Origin: Achromobacter sp. AONIH1
Lineage (GTDB): Bacteria; Pseudomonadota; Gammaproteobacteria; Burkholderiales; Burkholderiaceae_B
DNA: 64,000 nt
Direction: 5' to 3'
Assembly (NCBI RefSeq): GCF_002902905.1
Contig: NZ_CP026124.1
Span: 3,286,001 to 3,350,000 of the forward strand
Part shown: piece after piece, positions 54,295 to 64,000 of the stretch
How the letters are laid out: every line of letters starts with the position of its first letter
Position numbering within the stretch: position 1 is the stretch's first letter
Translations under genes and position numbers: made by a program
Notes under the pieces: generated by a model
Seen by the model: the letters and a program-made list of their open reading frames with translations, nothing else
Database searches by the model: none
What the model was told of the DNA's origin: nothing

Positions 54295-55239
54295 TCAGTT
54301 GATGGGATGGGCGCTGATCCAGGCCACCAGCAGGCTGATGGTGAGCACCGAGGCCAGGGTCGAAACGAGGATGGCGCGCGAGGTCAGGCGGGCGTCGCGC
54401 CCGTACATGCGCGCCAGCATGAAGGGGCCGGTGCCGATGGGCAGCGCGCTCATCAGCACGGCGGTCCAGGCCCACAGCGGCGGCATGTCGAACACCAGGA
54501 AGGCCAGGGCCGCCGTGGCGGCCGGCTGCAGCAACAGCTTGCCCAGCACCAGCCGCAGCACGCCGGGGCCGGGGCTGGCCGTCTCGGTCTGCGCCAGGAA
54601 CAGGCCGATGGCCACCAGCGCACAGGGGCTGGCCGAGGCGCCCAGCAGCGTCACGTAACGGTCCAGCCCTTCGGGCAGCGCGATGCCGGTGGCGGCCCAG
54701 GCCAGGCCGGCCACGGGCGCGGCCAGCAGCGGGTTGCGCATCAGCGCCTGGCCGACCTTGAGCAGGGTGGCGCCCAGGCCGGGCGCCTGCTGGCGGTCCA
54801 GCTCGATCAGGGCGATGGCGCAGCCGAACAGGACGCTGGCCGTCAGCAGCGTGGCGAAGGCCGCCGGCGCCAGGCTTTCGGCGCCGAACAGGGCCACGCA
54901 CAGCGGAATGCCCATGTACCCCGCGTTGGCGTAGGCGGCGGCCAGGCCTTCGATGCTGCGGTCGGTCAGGGCGCGCGCCGCGCGGCGGCGGCCGGCGAAA
55001 CCGGCGACGAAGGTGATGGCGATGCCGCCGGCGAAGGCGCCGACGTAGCCCCAGTGCGTCATGGCGGCCAGATCGACCTGGGTCATGGCGCGGAACAGCA
55101 GCGCCGGCAGCGACAGATAGACCACGTAGCGGTTGAGCGCGTCGGTGGCGCCGCTGCCCAGGAGGTTCCAGCGGGCCGCCAGCCAGCCGGTCAGGATCAG
55201 CGCGAAAACCGGCAGGGCGGCGGTGATGACGGCGTTCAT
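54295..55239 (-). CDS. AEC-family (auxin efflux carrier-like) permease
   Basis: A 314-residue membrane protein with about ten helices and the AEC pattern: [40 protein letters not shown], the [17 protein letters not shown] motif and [20 protein letters not shown] near the end. Bacterial members move dicarboxylates such as malonate or malate. It starts at the ATG at 55239. It lies 22 bp upstream of arsB and could be co-transcribed. Confidence 0.87.
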   Translation of the reverse strand: MNAVITAALPVFALILTGWLAARWNLLGSGATDALNRYVVYLSLPALLFRAMTQVDLAAMTHWGYVGAFAGGIAITFVAGFAGRRRAARALTDRSIEGLAAAYANAGYMGIPLCVALFGAESLAPAAFATLLTASVLFGCAIALIELDRQQAPGLGATLLKVGQALMRNPLLAAPVAGLAWAATGIALPEGLDRYVTLLGASASPCALVAIGLFLAQTETASPGPGVLRLVLGKLLLQPAATAALAFLVFDMPPLWAWTAVLMSALPIGTGPFMLARMYGRDARLTSRAILVSTLASVLTISLLVAWISAHPIN

Positions 55240-55308
55240 TGGGGGAAGACGTGGGCGGGGCGGCGCGAAGACGCCCATTCTACTTGGCCGCCGGAGGCCG
55301 TGCCCGTG

Positions 55309-56199
55309 CTACCTGGCGGCCGCCGGCCGCGCCCGCGTCACCAGCAGGATACCCAGCGCCGCCAGCGCCATGCCCGGCCAGGCCAGCGCCGGGATGGCCT
55401 CGTCCAGCGCGGCATAGGCGATCACGGCGGAGCAGGGCGGCACCAGGAAGAACAGCGCGGACACGCGCGAGGCCTCGCCGTGACGCAGCATGGCCAGCAG
55501 CAGCGAGATGGCCACCAGCGAGTTGCCCACCACCAGATAGGCCAGCGAGCCGAACAGCGCCCCGGTCCATTCCACCCGCATGGGCTCGAGCCAGACCGCC
55601 AGCGGCGCCGTCACCAGGAGACCCACCGAATACTGCACCAGATTCGAGACGACGGGATGCGTGTCCGTCCCGTGGCGCTTTTCATACAGCGTGCCGCCGG
55701 TGATGCACAGCAGCGCCGCCACCGCGTAGGCCAGTCCCGCCGCCGATTGCAGGTCCACCGAGGCCTTGGCCACGATCACCAGGCCGGCGCCGAGCACGCC
55801 CAGCGTCAGCCCGGCCCAGCGCCGCGCATCGACGCGCTCGCGGGCGATGGCCGGAGCCAGCAGGCCGACCAAGATGGGTTGCAGCGAGGTGATCAGGGCC
55901 ACGCCGCCGGCCGAGATGCCGTGCGCCAGCGCCAGGTAGGTGAAGCCGAAGTAGCCGGCCTGCAGCAGCAGCCCCACCATGGCCAGATGCGTCCATGCGC
56001 GCGGGCTGGCCGGCATGGGCGGGCGCAGCGCTGGCAGCAGCGGCGCCAGCAGCGCGACGACGCAGGCATAGCGCAGCGCCAGGAAGGTCAGCGGGTCGGC
56101 ATGGGCCAGGCCGATCTTCAGCACGACGAAGCCGCTGGACCACAGCAGCAGGAACACGAGGGGCGCGGATTTCAACCAAAGCGGAGCAGGGGTGGGCAT
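55309..56199 (-). CDS. EamA-family (drug/metabolite) permease
   Basis: A 296-residue protein with ten predicted helices and two EamA repeats: LVFLLLWSSGFVVLKIGLAH at the start, ISAGGVALITSLQPILVGLL in the middle, and VSALFFLVPPCSAVIAYAAL toward the end. The substrate is unknown; relatives export amino acids or metabolites. I start at the ATG at 56199, from which the usual N-terminus is obtained. Confidence 0.9.
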   Translation of the reverse strand: MPTPAPLWLKSAPLVFLLLWSSGFVVLKIGLAHADPLTFLALRYACVVALLAPLLPALRPPMPASPRAWTHLAMVGLLLQAGYFGFTYLALAHGISAGGVALITSLQPILVGLLAPAIARERVDARRWAGLTLGVLGAGLVIVAKASVDLQSAAGLAYAVAALLCITGGTLYEKRHGTDTHPVVSNLVQYSVGLLVTAPLAVWLEPMRVEWTGALFGSLAYLVVGNSLVAISLLLAMLRHGEASRVSALFFLVPPCSAVIAYAALDEAIPALAWPGMALAALGILLVTRARPAAAR

Positions 56200-56450
56200 G
56201 GTGTCCGGTTCGTGGCGAAAGCAAGCCACGATGGTACGCCCATTTGGCTGAATAGTTGCAATTGCATCTATTCGCCGTTTTCCGCCGATCTGTTGTTTCC
56301 TGTCGATCCATTGCGTCAGGTCGCTGTTTTCTCCCGGTTCATTTGAGAGAATATGACTGGCAAGGCGGTCTCGCGCGCTGGGGCATTTTCCCGATGGCGG
56401 CCGTCCTTGGCATGGAAACCATGATCAGCCCGGGCAGCAAGGAAACACGC

Positions 56451-56891
56451 ATGAAAGCCGCGACATCAAGCATACGCATCACTTTGGGAACCTGGGACCG
56501 CCTGCGCGAGGATGCGACCAGCGTGCGCCACGAGGTCTTCGTGGTCGAGCAGCGCGTGCCGGTCGAGGTCGAGCTCGACGACGACGACGCGGTGTCGGTG
56601 CATGCGGTGGCCTACGATACGGACGGCACGGCGGTGGGCACCGGACGCCTGTTGCCCGACGGCCACATCGGCCGCATGGCCGTGCGCAAGCGCGCGCGCG
56701 GCCTGGGCGTGGGCGGGCAGATCCTGGACGCGCTGATCGGCCAGGGGCACGGCGACGGGCACCGCATGCTGGTGCTGCACGCGCAGACGCACGCCGCCGG
56801 TTTCTACGAAGCGCACGGGTTCCAGGTGGAAGGCGAGGAATTCATGGAAGCCGGCATCGCCCATGTGGTGATGACGCGCACGCTGGCCTAA
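56451..56891 (+). CDS. GNAT-family N-acetyltransferase (ElaA-like)
   Basis: A 146-residue acetyltransferase. RHEVFVVEQRVPVEVELDDD near residue 25 is typical of the ElaA/YjcF-type group; the acetyl-CoA motif is MAVRKRARGLGVGGQILDAL, and AAGFYEAHGFQVEGEEFMEA follows. The start at 56451 is preceded by an AAGGAA site. The substrate is unknown. It is divergent from the EamA gene. Confidence 0.88.
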   Translation: MKAATSSIRITLGTWDRLREDATSVRHEVFVVEQRVPVEVELDDDDAVSVHAVAYDTDGTAVGTGRLLPDGHIGRMAVRKRARGLGVGGQILDALIGQGHGDGHRMLVLHAQTHAAGFYEAHGFQVEGEEFMEAGIAHVVMTRTLA

Positions 56892-56959
56892 AGGCTCGGC
56901 GGCCGGGCCCGGGAGCGGGCCCGGTGCGGGCCGGGTGCGCGGGGCGCGGGTCGGCCGGG

Positions 56960-57847
56960 TCAGGCGTCGGGCAGGCCCCAGGTGGCCCGCAGCGCGCTCA
57001 CCACCGCGACCATGGCCGGGTCGGACTGCCGTTCGACGGCATGGATGAAGGACAGGCGCGCCGTGGCGGCACAGGTCCGCAAGCGCTTTAGTTCACCGCG
57101 CGCCTCGCCCATCTCGGCCAGTTCCTGGCGCAGCAGGCCGATGCCCACGCCCGCCGCCACCAGCGCGTGGATGACGGCTTCGTGGTCGGCTTCCATCACT
57201 TCCAGGCGCGGCGCGCCGATCTGCTGCTGGATCTCGCGCATCATGTCGAAATGGGCGCTGCGCGGACTCATCCGGATCCAGGGCAGCGCAAGCAGCGCGT
57301 CCGGGTCGGGATTGGCCGGCACATCCCAGGCGGCCGGCATCACCAGCTCGAACACCATGTTTTTCAGGGGCACTTCGGCGATGCCGGGCAGGCTGTTTCG
57401 ACAGACCGAGATGGCCGCGTCGATTTCCGCGATGCGCAGCGCGTCGTAGAACCAGCTGATCCGCCCGACCTGCAGGTCGACCCGCAGACCGGGGTAGTCG
57501 CGCGCGAGCCGTTGCATCAGCGCGCCGACGCGCATCACGGCCGGGTCGTACATAGCCAGCCCGATGCGCAGCTGCCCGGCCACGGCGCCGCGCCGCGACT
57601 TGGCTGCGTTGACGAATTCGCCGAAGGCGTCGATCACCTTTTCCGCGCGCAGCTTGAGATCCTGTCCGGCGCCCGTCAGCGTCAGGGCCGTCGGCGTGCG
57701 CAGCAGCAGCTTCACGTCCAGCGCTTCCTCAAGGCTCTTGATCTGCCCGCTGACGGCGGGCTGCGTCAGGTGCAGGGCCTCGGCGGTCTTCGTGATGCTG
57801 CCCAGCCGGGCCACGGTGACGAAGGTGCGCAAGTGCTTGATGTCCAT
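56960..57847 (-). CDS. LysR-family transcriptional regulator
   Basis: A 295-residue regulator with the standard N-terminal helix-turn-helix (MDIKHLRTFVTVARLGSITK, then LTQPAVSGQIKSLEEALDVK) and an effector-binding domain. It is divergent from the MFS/M19/DUF5943 operon, whose start is 298 bp away, and probably controls it. The intergenic region has AT-containing dyad-like stretches (GCATATCGCATATTC near 58120) suited to LysR binding. The inducer is unknown. Confidence 0.92.
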   Translation of the reverse strand: MDIKHLRTFVTVARLGSITKTAEALHLTQPAVSGQIKSLEEALDVKLLLRTPTALTLTGAGQDLKLRAEKVIDAFGEFVNAAKSRRGAVAGQLRIGLAMYDPAVMRVGALMQRLARDYPGLRVDLQVGRISWFYDALRIAEIDAAISVCRNSLPGIAEVPLKNMVFELVMPAAWDVPANPDPDALLALPWIRMSPRSAHFDMMREIQQQIGAPRLEVMEADHEAVIHALVAAGVGIGLLRQELAEMGEARGELKRLRTCAATARLSFIHAVERQSDPAMVAVVSALRATWGLPDA

Positions 57848-58145
57848 GGGCCGAGTCTTCCTGAGAGCGATCTGCGGGCGGACGCCGCGCGGGGTTGTGC
57901 AGGCTCCAGGCTAGCGGATCCGCGCGCCGGGCGGGCACAAGACGGCGTTATACCCCCCATCAGAATATGCGATTTTACGGCGCGCATGACGGCGTTTAGC
58001 CTTGCTTTCACCGCGCATCCCGACATGCGCGGCCTCGCGGGCAAGGAGGGCGGCAGCGCGCAGGAATGCCCTCCCTGGCGGCCGCGCCGTTCATCCGGCG
58101 ACGCGTCGCGATCCCCGCGGGCATATCGCATATTCAGGGGAAAAC

Positions 58146-59564
58146 ATGAGCCAGCAGCGCAGCATCGCGGCCTACAGCGCCGCCGCACGTCTCGAACGCC
58201 TGCCGATCAGCGGCTACCACCGCGTCATCTTCATCATCATCGCGGGCGCCTTCTTCTTCGATTCCATCGACCTGGGCATGATGACCTTCGTGCTGGGTTC
58301 CATCAAGCAGGAGTTCGGCCTGAGCACCGCCCAGGCGGGACTGCTGGCCAGCGCCAGCTTCCTGGGCATGGCGGCCGGCGCGGCGCTGTCCGGGCTGCTG
58401 GCCGACAGGTTCGGCCGCAAGCCGGTGTTCCAGGTGAGCATGATCATCTGGGGCGTGGCCAGCTACCTGTGCTCCACCGCCGCCAGCGCCCAGGAACTGA
58501 TCTTCTACCGCGTGCTGCTGGGCCTGGGCATGGGCATGGAATTTCCCATCGCCCAGACCATCCTGTCCGAGTTCACGCCCACCCGCCAGCGCGGCCGCTA
58601 CATCGCCCTGATGGACGGCTTCTGGCCGCTGGGTTTCATCACCGCCGGCCTGATCGCCTACTACCTGCTGTCGGTGGCGGACTGGCGCACCGTCTTCGTG
58701 GTGCTGGCGATTCCGGCAGCCTTCCTGCTGGTGGTGCGGCGCTACGTGCCGGAATCGCCGCGCTGGCTGGAGCACGCCGGCCGCCACGACGAGGCCGAGC
58801 GCGTCCTGAGCGACATCGAGGCCAGGGTCAGCAAGAGCCTGGGCGTGCGGACGCTGCCGGAGCCGGTCGAGATCCATGCCGCCGCGCCGGAAAAGCGCGG
58901 CGCGCTGGGCCTGCTGTTCTCGGCGCAGTACCGCAGCCGCACCATCATGGTGTGGGGCCTGTGGTTCTTCGCGCTGCTGGGCTTTTACGGGTTGACCACC
59001 TGGCTGGGGGCGCTGCTGCAGCAGGCCGGCTTCGCCGTGACCAAGTCCGTGATGTACACGGTGCTGATCTCGCTGGGCGGCATTCCCGGCTTTCTCTGCG
59101 CCGCCTGGCTGGTCGAGAAATGGGGGCGTAAGCCCACCTGCATCGCCGCGCTGCTGGGCGGCGCGCTGGCCGTGTACGCCTACGGCCAGACCGCGATCCT
59201 GGCGGGCAGTGAGACGCCGCTGATCGTCTCCGGCCTGATCATGCAGTTCTTCCTGTTCGGCATGTGGGCGGTGCTGTACGCCTACACGCCCGAACTGTAT
59301 TCGACCGGCGCGCGCGCGACCGGATCGGGGTTCGCGTCGGCCGTGGGGCGGGTGGGATCGCTGCTGGGCCCGTACCTGGTGGGCGTGGTGCTGCCGAACT
59401 GGGGGCAGGGCGGCGTGTTCACGGTCGGGGCGGGCTGTTTCTTCGTCGCCGCGCTGCTGGTCTATGTGCTGGGCGTGGAAACGCGCGGCATCTCGCTGGA
59501 AGAACTGTCGGCGCGCCAGCCCGAGCCGTCCGCGCGGGCGGTGAGCGTGCCGCGCACACGCTGA
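58146..59564 (+). CDS. MFS transporter (sugar/organic acid type)
   Basis: A 472-residue permease with twelve predicted helices. Family signs are GLLADRFGRKPVFQVSMIIW after helix 2, RVLLGLGMGMEFPIAQTIL, and PESPRWLEHAGRHDEAERVL at the central loop, as in the metabolite:H+ symporter group. It starts at the ATG at 58146, preceded by a CAGGGG stretch. The M19 dipeptidase gene begins 13 bp after the stop, so they are an operon and the substrate may be related to the dipeptidase/DUF5943 pathway. Confidence 0.9.
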   Translation: MSQQRSIAAYSAAARLERLPISGYHRVIFIIIAGAFFFDSIDLGMMTFVLGSIKQEFGLSTAQAGLLASASFLGMAAGAALSGLLADRFGRKPVFQVSMIIWGVASYLCSTAASAQELIFYRVLLGLGMGMEFPIAQTILSEFTPTRQRGRYIALMDGFWPLGFITAGLIAYYLLSVADWRTVFVVLAIPAAFLLVVRRYVPESPRWLEHAGRHDEAERVLSDIEARVSKSLGVRTLPEPVEIHAAAPEKRGALGLLFSAQYRSRTIMVWGLWFFALLGFYGLTTWLGALLQQAGFAVTKSVMYTVLISLGGIPGFLCAAWLVEKWGRKPTCIAALLGGALAVYAYGQTAILAGSETPLIVSGLIMQFFLFGMWAVLYAYTPELYSTGARATGSGFASAVGRVGSLLGPYLVGVVLPNWGQGGVFTVGAGCFFVAALLVYVLGVETRGISLEELSARQPEPSARAVSVPRTR

Positions 59565-59577
59565 GCAAGGAGCATGC

Positions 59578-60594
59578 ATGAACACACCGCATATGAACGC
59601 AGCACTCAAAGACGCACCGCATATGAACGCGCTGCATCAACGCAGCATCGTCATCGACGGCCTGATCATCGCCAAGTGGGACCGCTCGATCTTCGAGGAC
59701 ATGCGGCGCGGCGGGCTCAGCGCGGCCAGCTGCACGGTCTCGGTCTGGGAAGGGTTCCAGGACACGGTCGCCAACATCGCCGACATGAAGGCGCTGATTC
59801 GCGACTGCCAGGATCTGGCCATCCTGGTGCGCACGGCCGAGGATATCCCGCGGGCCAAGCGCGAGGGCAAGGTCGGCATCATCCTGAGCTTCCAGAACGC
59901 CCATGCCTGCGAGGATCACCTGGGCCATGTCGAGGCCTTCGCCGACATGGGCGTGCGCGTGATCCAGCTTTGCTACAACACCCAGAACCTGGTCGGCACC
60001 GGCTGCTACGAGCGCGACGGCGGCCTGTCGGGCTACGGGCAGGAGCTGATCCGGGAAATGAACCGCGTCGGCATCATGGTGGACCTGTCCCATGTCGGCG
60101 GCCGGACCTCGCGCGAGGCAATCCTGGCCTCCACCCGGCCGGTCTGCTATTCGCACTGCGCGCCGCTGGGCCTGAAGGAGCATCCGCGCAACAAGTCCGA
60201 CGACGAGCTGCGCTTCATCGCCGACCACGGCGGCTTCGTCGGCGTCACCATGTTCCCGCCCTTCCTGCGGCGCGGGGTCGAGGCGACGGTCGACGACTAT
60301 GTGGAAGCCATCGGCTACACCATCGACCGGGTCGGCGAAGACTGCGTGGGCGTGGGCACGGACTTCACCCAGGGCTACGACAAGGGCTTCTTCGACTGGA
60401 TCACGCACGACAAGGGGCGCTACCGCAGGCTCACGGACTTCGGTCCCATCCTGAACCCGGAGGGCATTCGCACCATCGGCGAATTTCCCAACCTGACCGA
60501 CGCCATGGCGCGCGTGGGCTGGCCCGAGTCGCGCATCGAGAAGGTCATCGGGGCGAACTGGCTGCGCGTGTTCGGCGAAGTCTGGGCGACCTGA
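59578..60594 (+). CDS. Membrane dipeptidase family protein (peptidase M19)
   Basis: A 338-residue zinc metallopeptidase of the renal-dipeptidase family. Motifs include VIDGLIIAKWDRSIFEDMRR near the N-terminus, VDLSHVGGRTSREAILAST and RPVCYSHCAPLGLKEHPRNK, and GVGTDFTQGYD near the end, where metal ligands lie. A very similar gene precedes DUF5943 and dgcAB in Pseudomonas. It starts at the ATG at 59578 after an AAGGAG site; in-frame ATGs follow closely. Co-transcribed with the MFS gene. Confidence 0.9.
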   Translation: MNTPHMNAALKDAPHMNALHQRSIVIDGLIIAKWDRSIFEDMRRGGLSAASCTVSVWEGFQDTVANIADMKALIRDCQDLAILVRTAEDIPRAKREGKVGIILSFQNAHACEDHLGHVEAFADMGVRVIQLCYNTQNLVGTGCYERDGGLSGYGQELIREMNRVGIMVDLSHVGGRTSREAILASTRPVCYSHCAPLGLKEHPRNKSDDELRFIADHGGFVGVTMFPPFLRRGVEATVDDYVEAIGYTIDRVGEDCVGVGTDFTQGYDKGFFDWITHDKGRYRRLTDFGPILNPEGIRTIGEFPNLTDAMARVGWPESRIEKVIGANWLRVFGEVWAT

Positions 60595-60617
60595 TCCCGT
60601 TCATTCCGGAGACACAT

Positions 60618-61142
60618 ATGCATCCGCAAGTTCCCATCGACGTTGACGAGAAGACCGGCGTCTGGACCACCGACGCCTTGCCCATGCTCTACGTGCCGCG
60701 CCACTTCCTGGTCAACAACCACGAGGCGGTGGAGCAGGCGCTGGGGCGCGAGGCCTATGCCGCCATCCTCTATGCGGCAGGCCACAAGTCGGCGTACTAC
60801 TGGTGCGACCGCGAAGCCCGGCAGCACGGCATACGCGGGGTCGATGTCTTCGCCCACTATCTGACCCGGATCTCGCAGCGCGGCTGGGGGCAGTTCTCCA
60901 TCGCCGGCATCGACCCGGAGCGGGCCACGGCCGACATCGAGCTGCGCCATTCCGCCTTCGTGCTCCAGGCTCACGAAGGGGAGGGCAAGCGCTGCCATAT
61001 GTTCGCGGGCTGGTTCGCCGGCGCCATGGATTGGGTGTCGCTCGATGCGGGCTCCACGCTGCGCGCCCGTTGCCATGAGGCTGTGTGCGCCGGCGAGCAT
61101 GGACCGGAACACGCCTGCGTGTTCGACGTCCGGCCCATGTGA
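60618..61142 (+). CDS. DUF5943 / 4-vinyl-reductase-like protein
   Basis: A 174-residue protein beginning MHPQVPIDVDEKTGVWTTDA, with YAAGHKSAYYWCDREARQHG and a C-terminal MFAGWFAGAMDWVSLDAGS and CHEAVCAGEHGPEHACVFDV stretch rich in Cys and His, the layout of V4R-like small-molecule-binding domains. In pseudomonads a like gene sits between an M19 dipeptidase and dgcA in dimethylglycine catabolism. It lies 23 bp after the M19 gene. dgcA and dgcB themselves are not in the window. Confidence 0.78.
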   Translation: MHPQVPIDVDEKTGVWTTDALPMLYVPRHFLVNNHEAVEQALGREAYAAILYAAGHKSAYYWCDREARQHGIRGVDVFAHYLTRISQRGWGQFSIAGIDPERATADIELRHSAFVLQAHEGEGKRCHMFAGWFAGAMDWVSLDAGSTLRARCHEAVCAGEHGPEHACVFDVRPM

Positions 61143-61240
61143 GCGAGGCGGCCGCGCGGGACCGATCCATGCGCGCGGGCGTCATCCCGGGTAGTCGCGC
61201 CAACCCCGGGGCCGGCGGCGACTGCCCGGCCTGCCGGCGG

Positions 61241-62122
61241 CTACAGCACCACCGTCCGGTTGTCGTTGATGAAGACGCGGCGTTCGAGATACAGCCGCAC
61301 GGCCCGCGCCAGCGCCACGCATTCCATGTCGCGTCCTGCGGCGAGCAACTGCGCGGGGTCGTAGCTGTGGTCCACGCGGTCCACCATCTGTTCGATGATG
61401 GGGCCTTCGTCCAGATCCCCGGTCACGAAGTGCGCGGTGGCCCCGATCAGTTTGACGCCGCGTTCGAAGGCCTGGTGATAGGGGCGCGCGCCCTTGAAGC
61501 CGGGCAGGAACGAATGGTGGATGTTGATGGCCCGGCCCGCCAGCCGCGCCGTGGCGTCGGGCGACAGCACCTGCATGTAGCGCGCCAGCACCACCAGGTC
61601 CGCGCCGCTGTCCTCTACCAGCCGCAGCAGCCGGGCCTCCTGTTCGGGCTTGGTCTGCGGCGTGACGGGCAGGTGGTGGAAGGCGATCGCGTGTTCCCGC
61701 GCCAGGGGGAGCAGGTCGGGGTGGTTGGACACGATGGCGGCGATGTCCATGCGCAGCTCGTCCATGCGCCAGCGGAACAGCAGGTCCGCCAGGCAGTGGT
61801 CCAGCCTGGACACCATGATGATCACCTTGGGCCGCCGCGTCAGGTCGTACACCTGCCAGGACATGTCGAAGCGCGCCGCGATGTCGGCGAAATCGCGCTT
61901 CAAGGCATCCAGTTCCAGCGGCTGCGCCGCCACGCCGTGAAAGATGCAGCGCAGGAAGAAGCGCTGCTTGCTCTTGTCGTCGAAGACCGCCAGTTCATCG
62001 ACATAGCCGCCGCGCCGGTCCAGGAACCCGACCACGGCGGCGACCTGTCCTGGTTCGCTGGGGCAGGTCAGGGTCAGGCAGAACGGGTGGGGCGTAGGTG
62101 TATGGGCGTCCTGGGCGTGCAT
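61241..62122 (-). CDS. purU: Formyltetrahydrofolate deformylase
   Basis: A 293-residue enzyme with an N-terminal ACT domain (FCLTLTCPSEPGQVAAVVGF) and a formyltransferase-like catalytic domain with ARYMQVLSPDATARLAGRAI and NIHHSFLPGFKGARPYHQAF, including the INIHHSFLP motif. It releases formate from 10-formyl-THF, regenerating THF. It is 24 bp downstream of glyA in the same direction, a pairing known from sarcosine/glycine-betaine catabolic loci. Confidence 0.95.
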   Translation of the reverse strand: MHAQDAHTPTPHPFCLTLTCPSEPGQVAAVVGFLDRRGGYVDELAVFDDKSKQRFFLRCIFHGVAAQPLELDALKRDFADIAARFDMSWQVYDLTRRPKVIIMVSRLDHCLADLLFRWRMDELRMDIAAIVSNHPDLLPLAREHAIAFHHLPVTPQTKPEQEARLLRLVEDSGADLVVLARYMQVLSPDATARLAGRAINIHHSFLPGFKGARPYHQAFERGVKLIGATAHFVTGDLDEGPIIEQMVDRVDHSYDPAQLLAAGRDMECVALARAVRLYLERRVFINDNRTVVL

Positions 62123-62146
62123 GGCGGAGGTCCTCTGGCTGGCGAC

Positions 62147-63418
<1,272 letters not shown>

Positions 63419-63663
63419 GGGACCGTTCCTTGCAGGGAAGTGAGGGGAAAGTGGCCGCGCGCGCTGTCGTCGCGCGATGCGGCGGACTGGACGCAGTACA
63501 GCATCGCGGCCCGGCGCGCGACTAGAACGGAACCGCCTCGGCGACGGCATATTCGCGCCAGCCGCGAACTGCCCCTGGCGCCGCATCTCTGGAATAATGG
63601 CTCGGCGGCGCCGTCGAGCCGCCACGCACCCTGCCGCACCGTACAAGGGATTCCCGCCACGCC

Positions 63664-64000
63664 ATGAACGCTCCCGACGCGCAGGACGGCGCGCCCGTCC
63701 GCTTTGGCATCATCCTGCTGCCGGACTTCACCTTGACGGCCTTTTCGGGGCTGGTGGACGTGCTGCGCCTGGCGAGCGACGAGGGCGACAACAGCCGCCC
63801 GCGCCGCTGCTCCTGGGAAATACTGGGAGAGAATCCGCAACCGGTGCGGGCGAGCTGCGGCGTGCAGATTGCGCCCTGGAGCCTGTTCGGCCGTCCCGAT
63901 GCCTACGACTATCTGGTCGTGGTGGGCGGACTGTTGCGCGCGACGCCCGAAATCAGCAAGGCGACGCTGGATTTCATCCGCGCGGCGGGCGGCTCGCGCA
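63664..64000 (+). CDS. GlxA-type (GATase1-like/AraC) transcriptional regulator, N-terminal part
   Basis: About 112 residues are visible before the window ends. [40 protein letters not shown] and the [20 protein letters not shown] segment belong to the DJ-1/PfpI-like sensor domain of GlxA-type AraC regulators; a C-terminal HTH would follow outside the window. Its divergence from glyA-purU recalls GbdR, the glycine-betaine/dimethylglycine regulator of pseudomonads. That identity is inference from context. Confidence 0.82.
   Translation, partial: MNAPDAQDGAPVRFGIILLPDFTLTAFSGLVDVLRLASDEGDNSRPRRCSWEILGENPQPVRASCGVQIAPWSLFGRPDAYDYLVVVGGLLRATPEISKATLDFIRAAGGSR

Overview
This is a high-GC window from a betaproteobacterium, most likely an Alcaligenaceae member of the Bordetella/Achromobacter type. 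The pointers are the Bug-family periplasmic receptor, the glcDEF and split pntA/pntB genes, the ergothioneine pair, and a short GC-rich extragenic repeat lying twice in tandem. Nothing in the window names a species.

Host part 1 (1-21.8 kb): glycolate oxidase glcD (3' part)-glcE-glcF; a convergent proton-translocating transhydrogenase operon (pntAA-pntAB-pntB); an N-formylglutamate amidohydrolase with a Bug receptor and a divergent LysR regulator; mnmA; a TSUP exporter; a glutathione S-transferase; purB; cytochrome c' facing a cytochrome b561; then small hypothetical genes, two acyltransferase/lipoprotein-type genes, an AI-2E-family permease and a DUF4153 membrane protein.

Accessory island (about 21.8-40.4 kb): an S24-type repressor with three lambda-like operators, an O-like and a DnaC-like replication gene, two small regulators, a control region with three consecutive intrinsic terminators and a duplicated structured unit, then a complete contractile tail operon: tail terminator, sheath, tube, assembly chaperone with a -1 frame extension, tape measure, baseplate proteins including an HxH spike, and fibre. 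Lysis genes (holin, endolysin, nested spanins) close it. No terminase, portal, protease or capsid gene is present, so I read it as an R-type tailocin (phage-tail-like bacteriocin), not an intact prophage.

The main discovery is at the fibre. The last ~75 codons of the fibre gene are followed by three silent, promoterless alternative fibre C-termini on the opposite strand. All four begin at the same 13-bp element, CACTGCAAATGCG, which is in frame in every case and inverted in the three silent copies. A tyrosine recombinase lies just beyond. This is the layout of a shufflon: inversion would exchange the receptor-binding tip and retarget the particle. Because the element lacks a head and no integration function is evident, the recombinase is better explained as the shuffling enzyme (Rci-like) than as an integrase.

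Host part 2 (40.7-64 kb): a diguanylate cyclase, a YddG-type exporter, small genes, tRNA-Met, egtB-egtD (ergothioneine), a DUF883 protein, a membrane-anchored glutamate-synthase-like FMN protein, a YeeE sulfur-compound transporter, arsB, an AEC and an EamA permease, a GNAT enzyme, then LysR/MFS/M19 dipeptidase/DUF5943 and purU-glyA divergent from a GlxA-type AraC regulator. The last group resembles the dimethylglycine/sarcosine one-carbon neighbourhood of pseudomonads.
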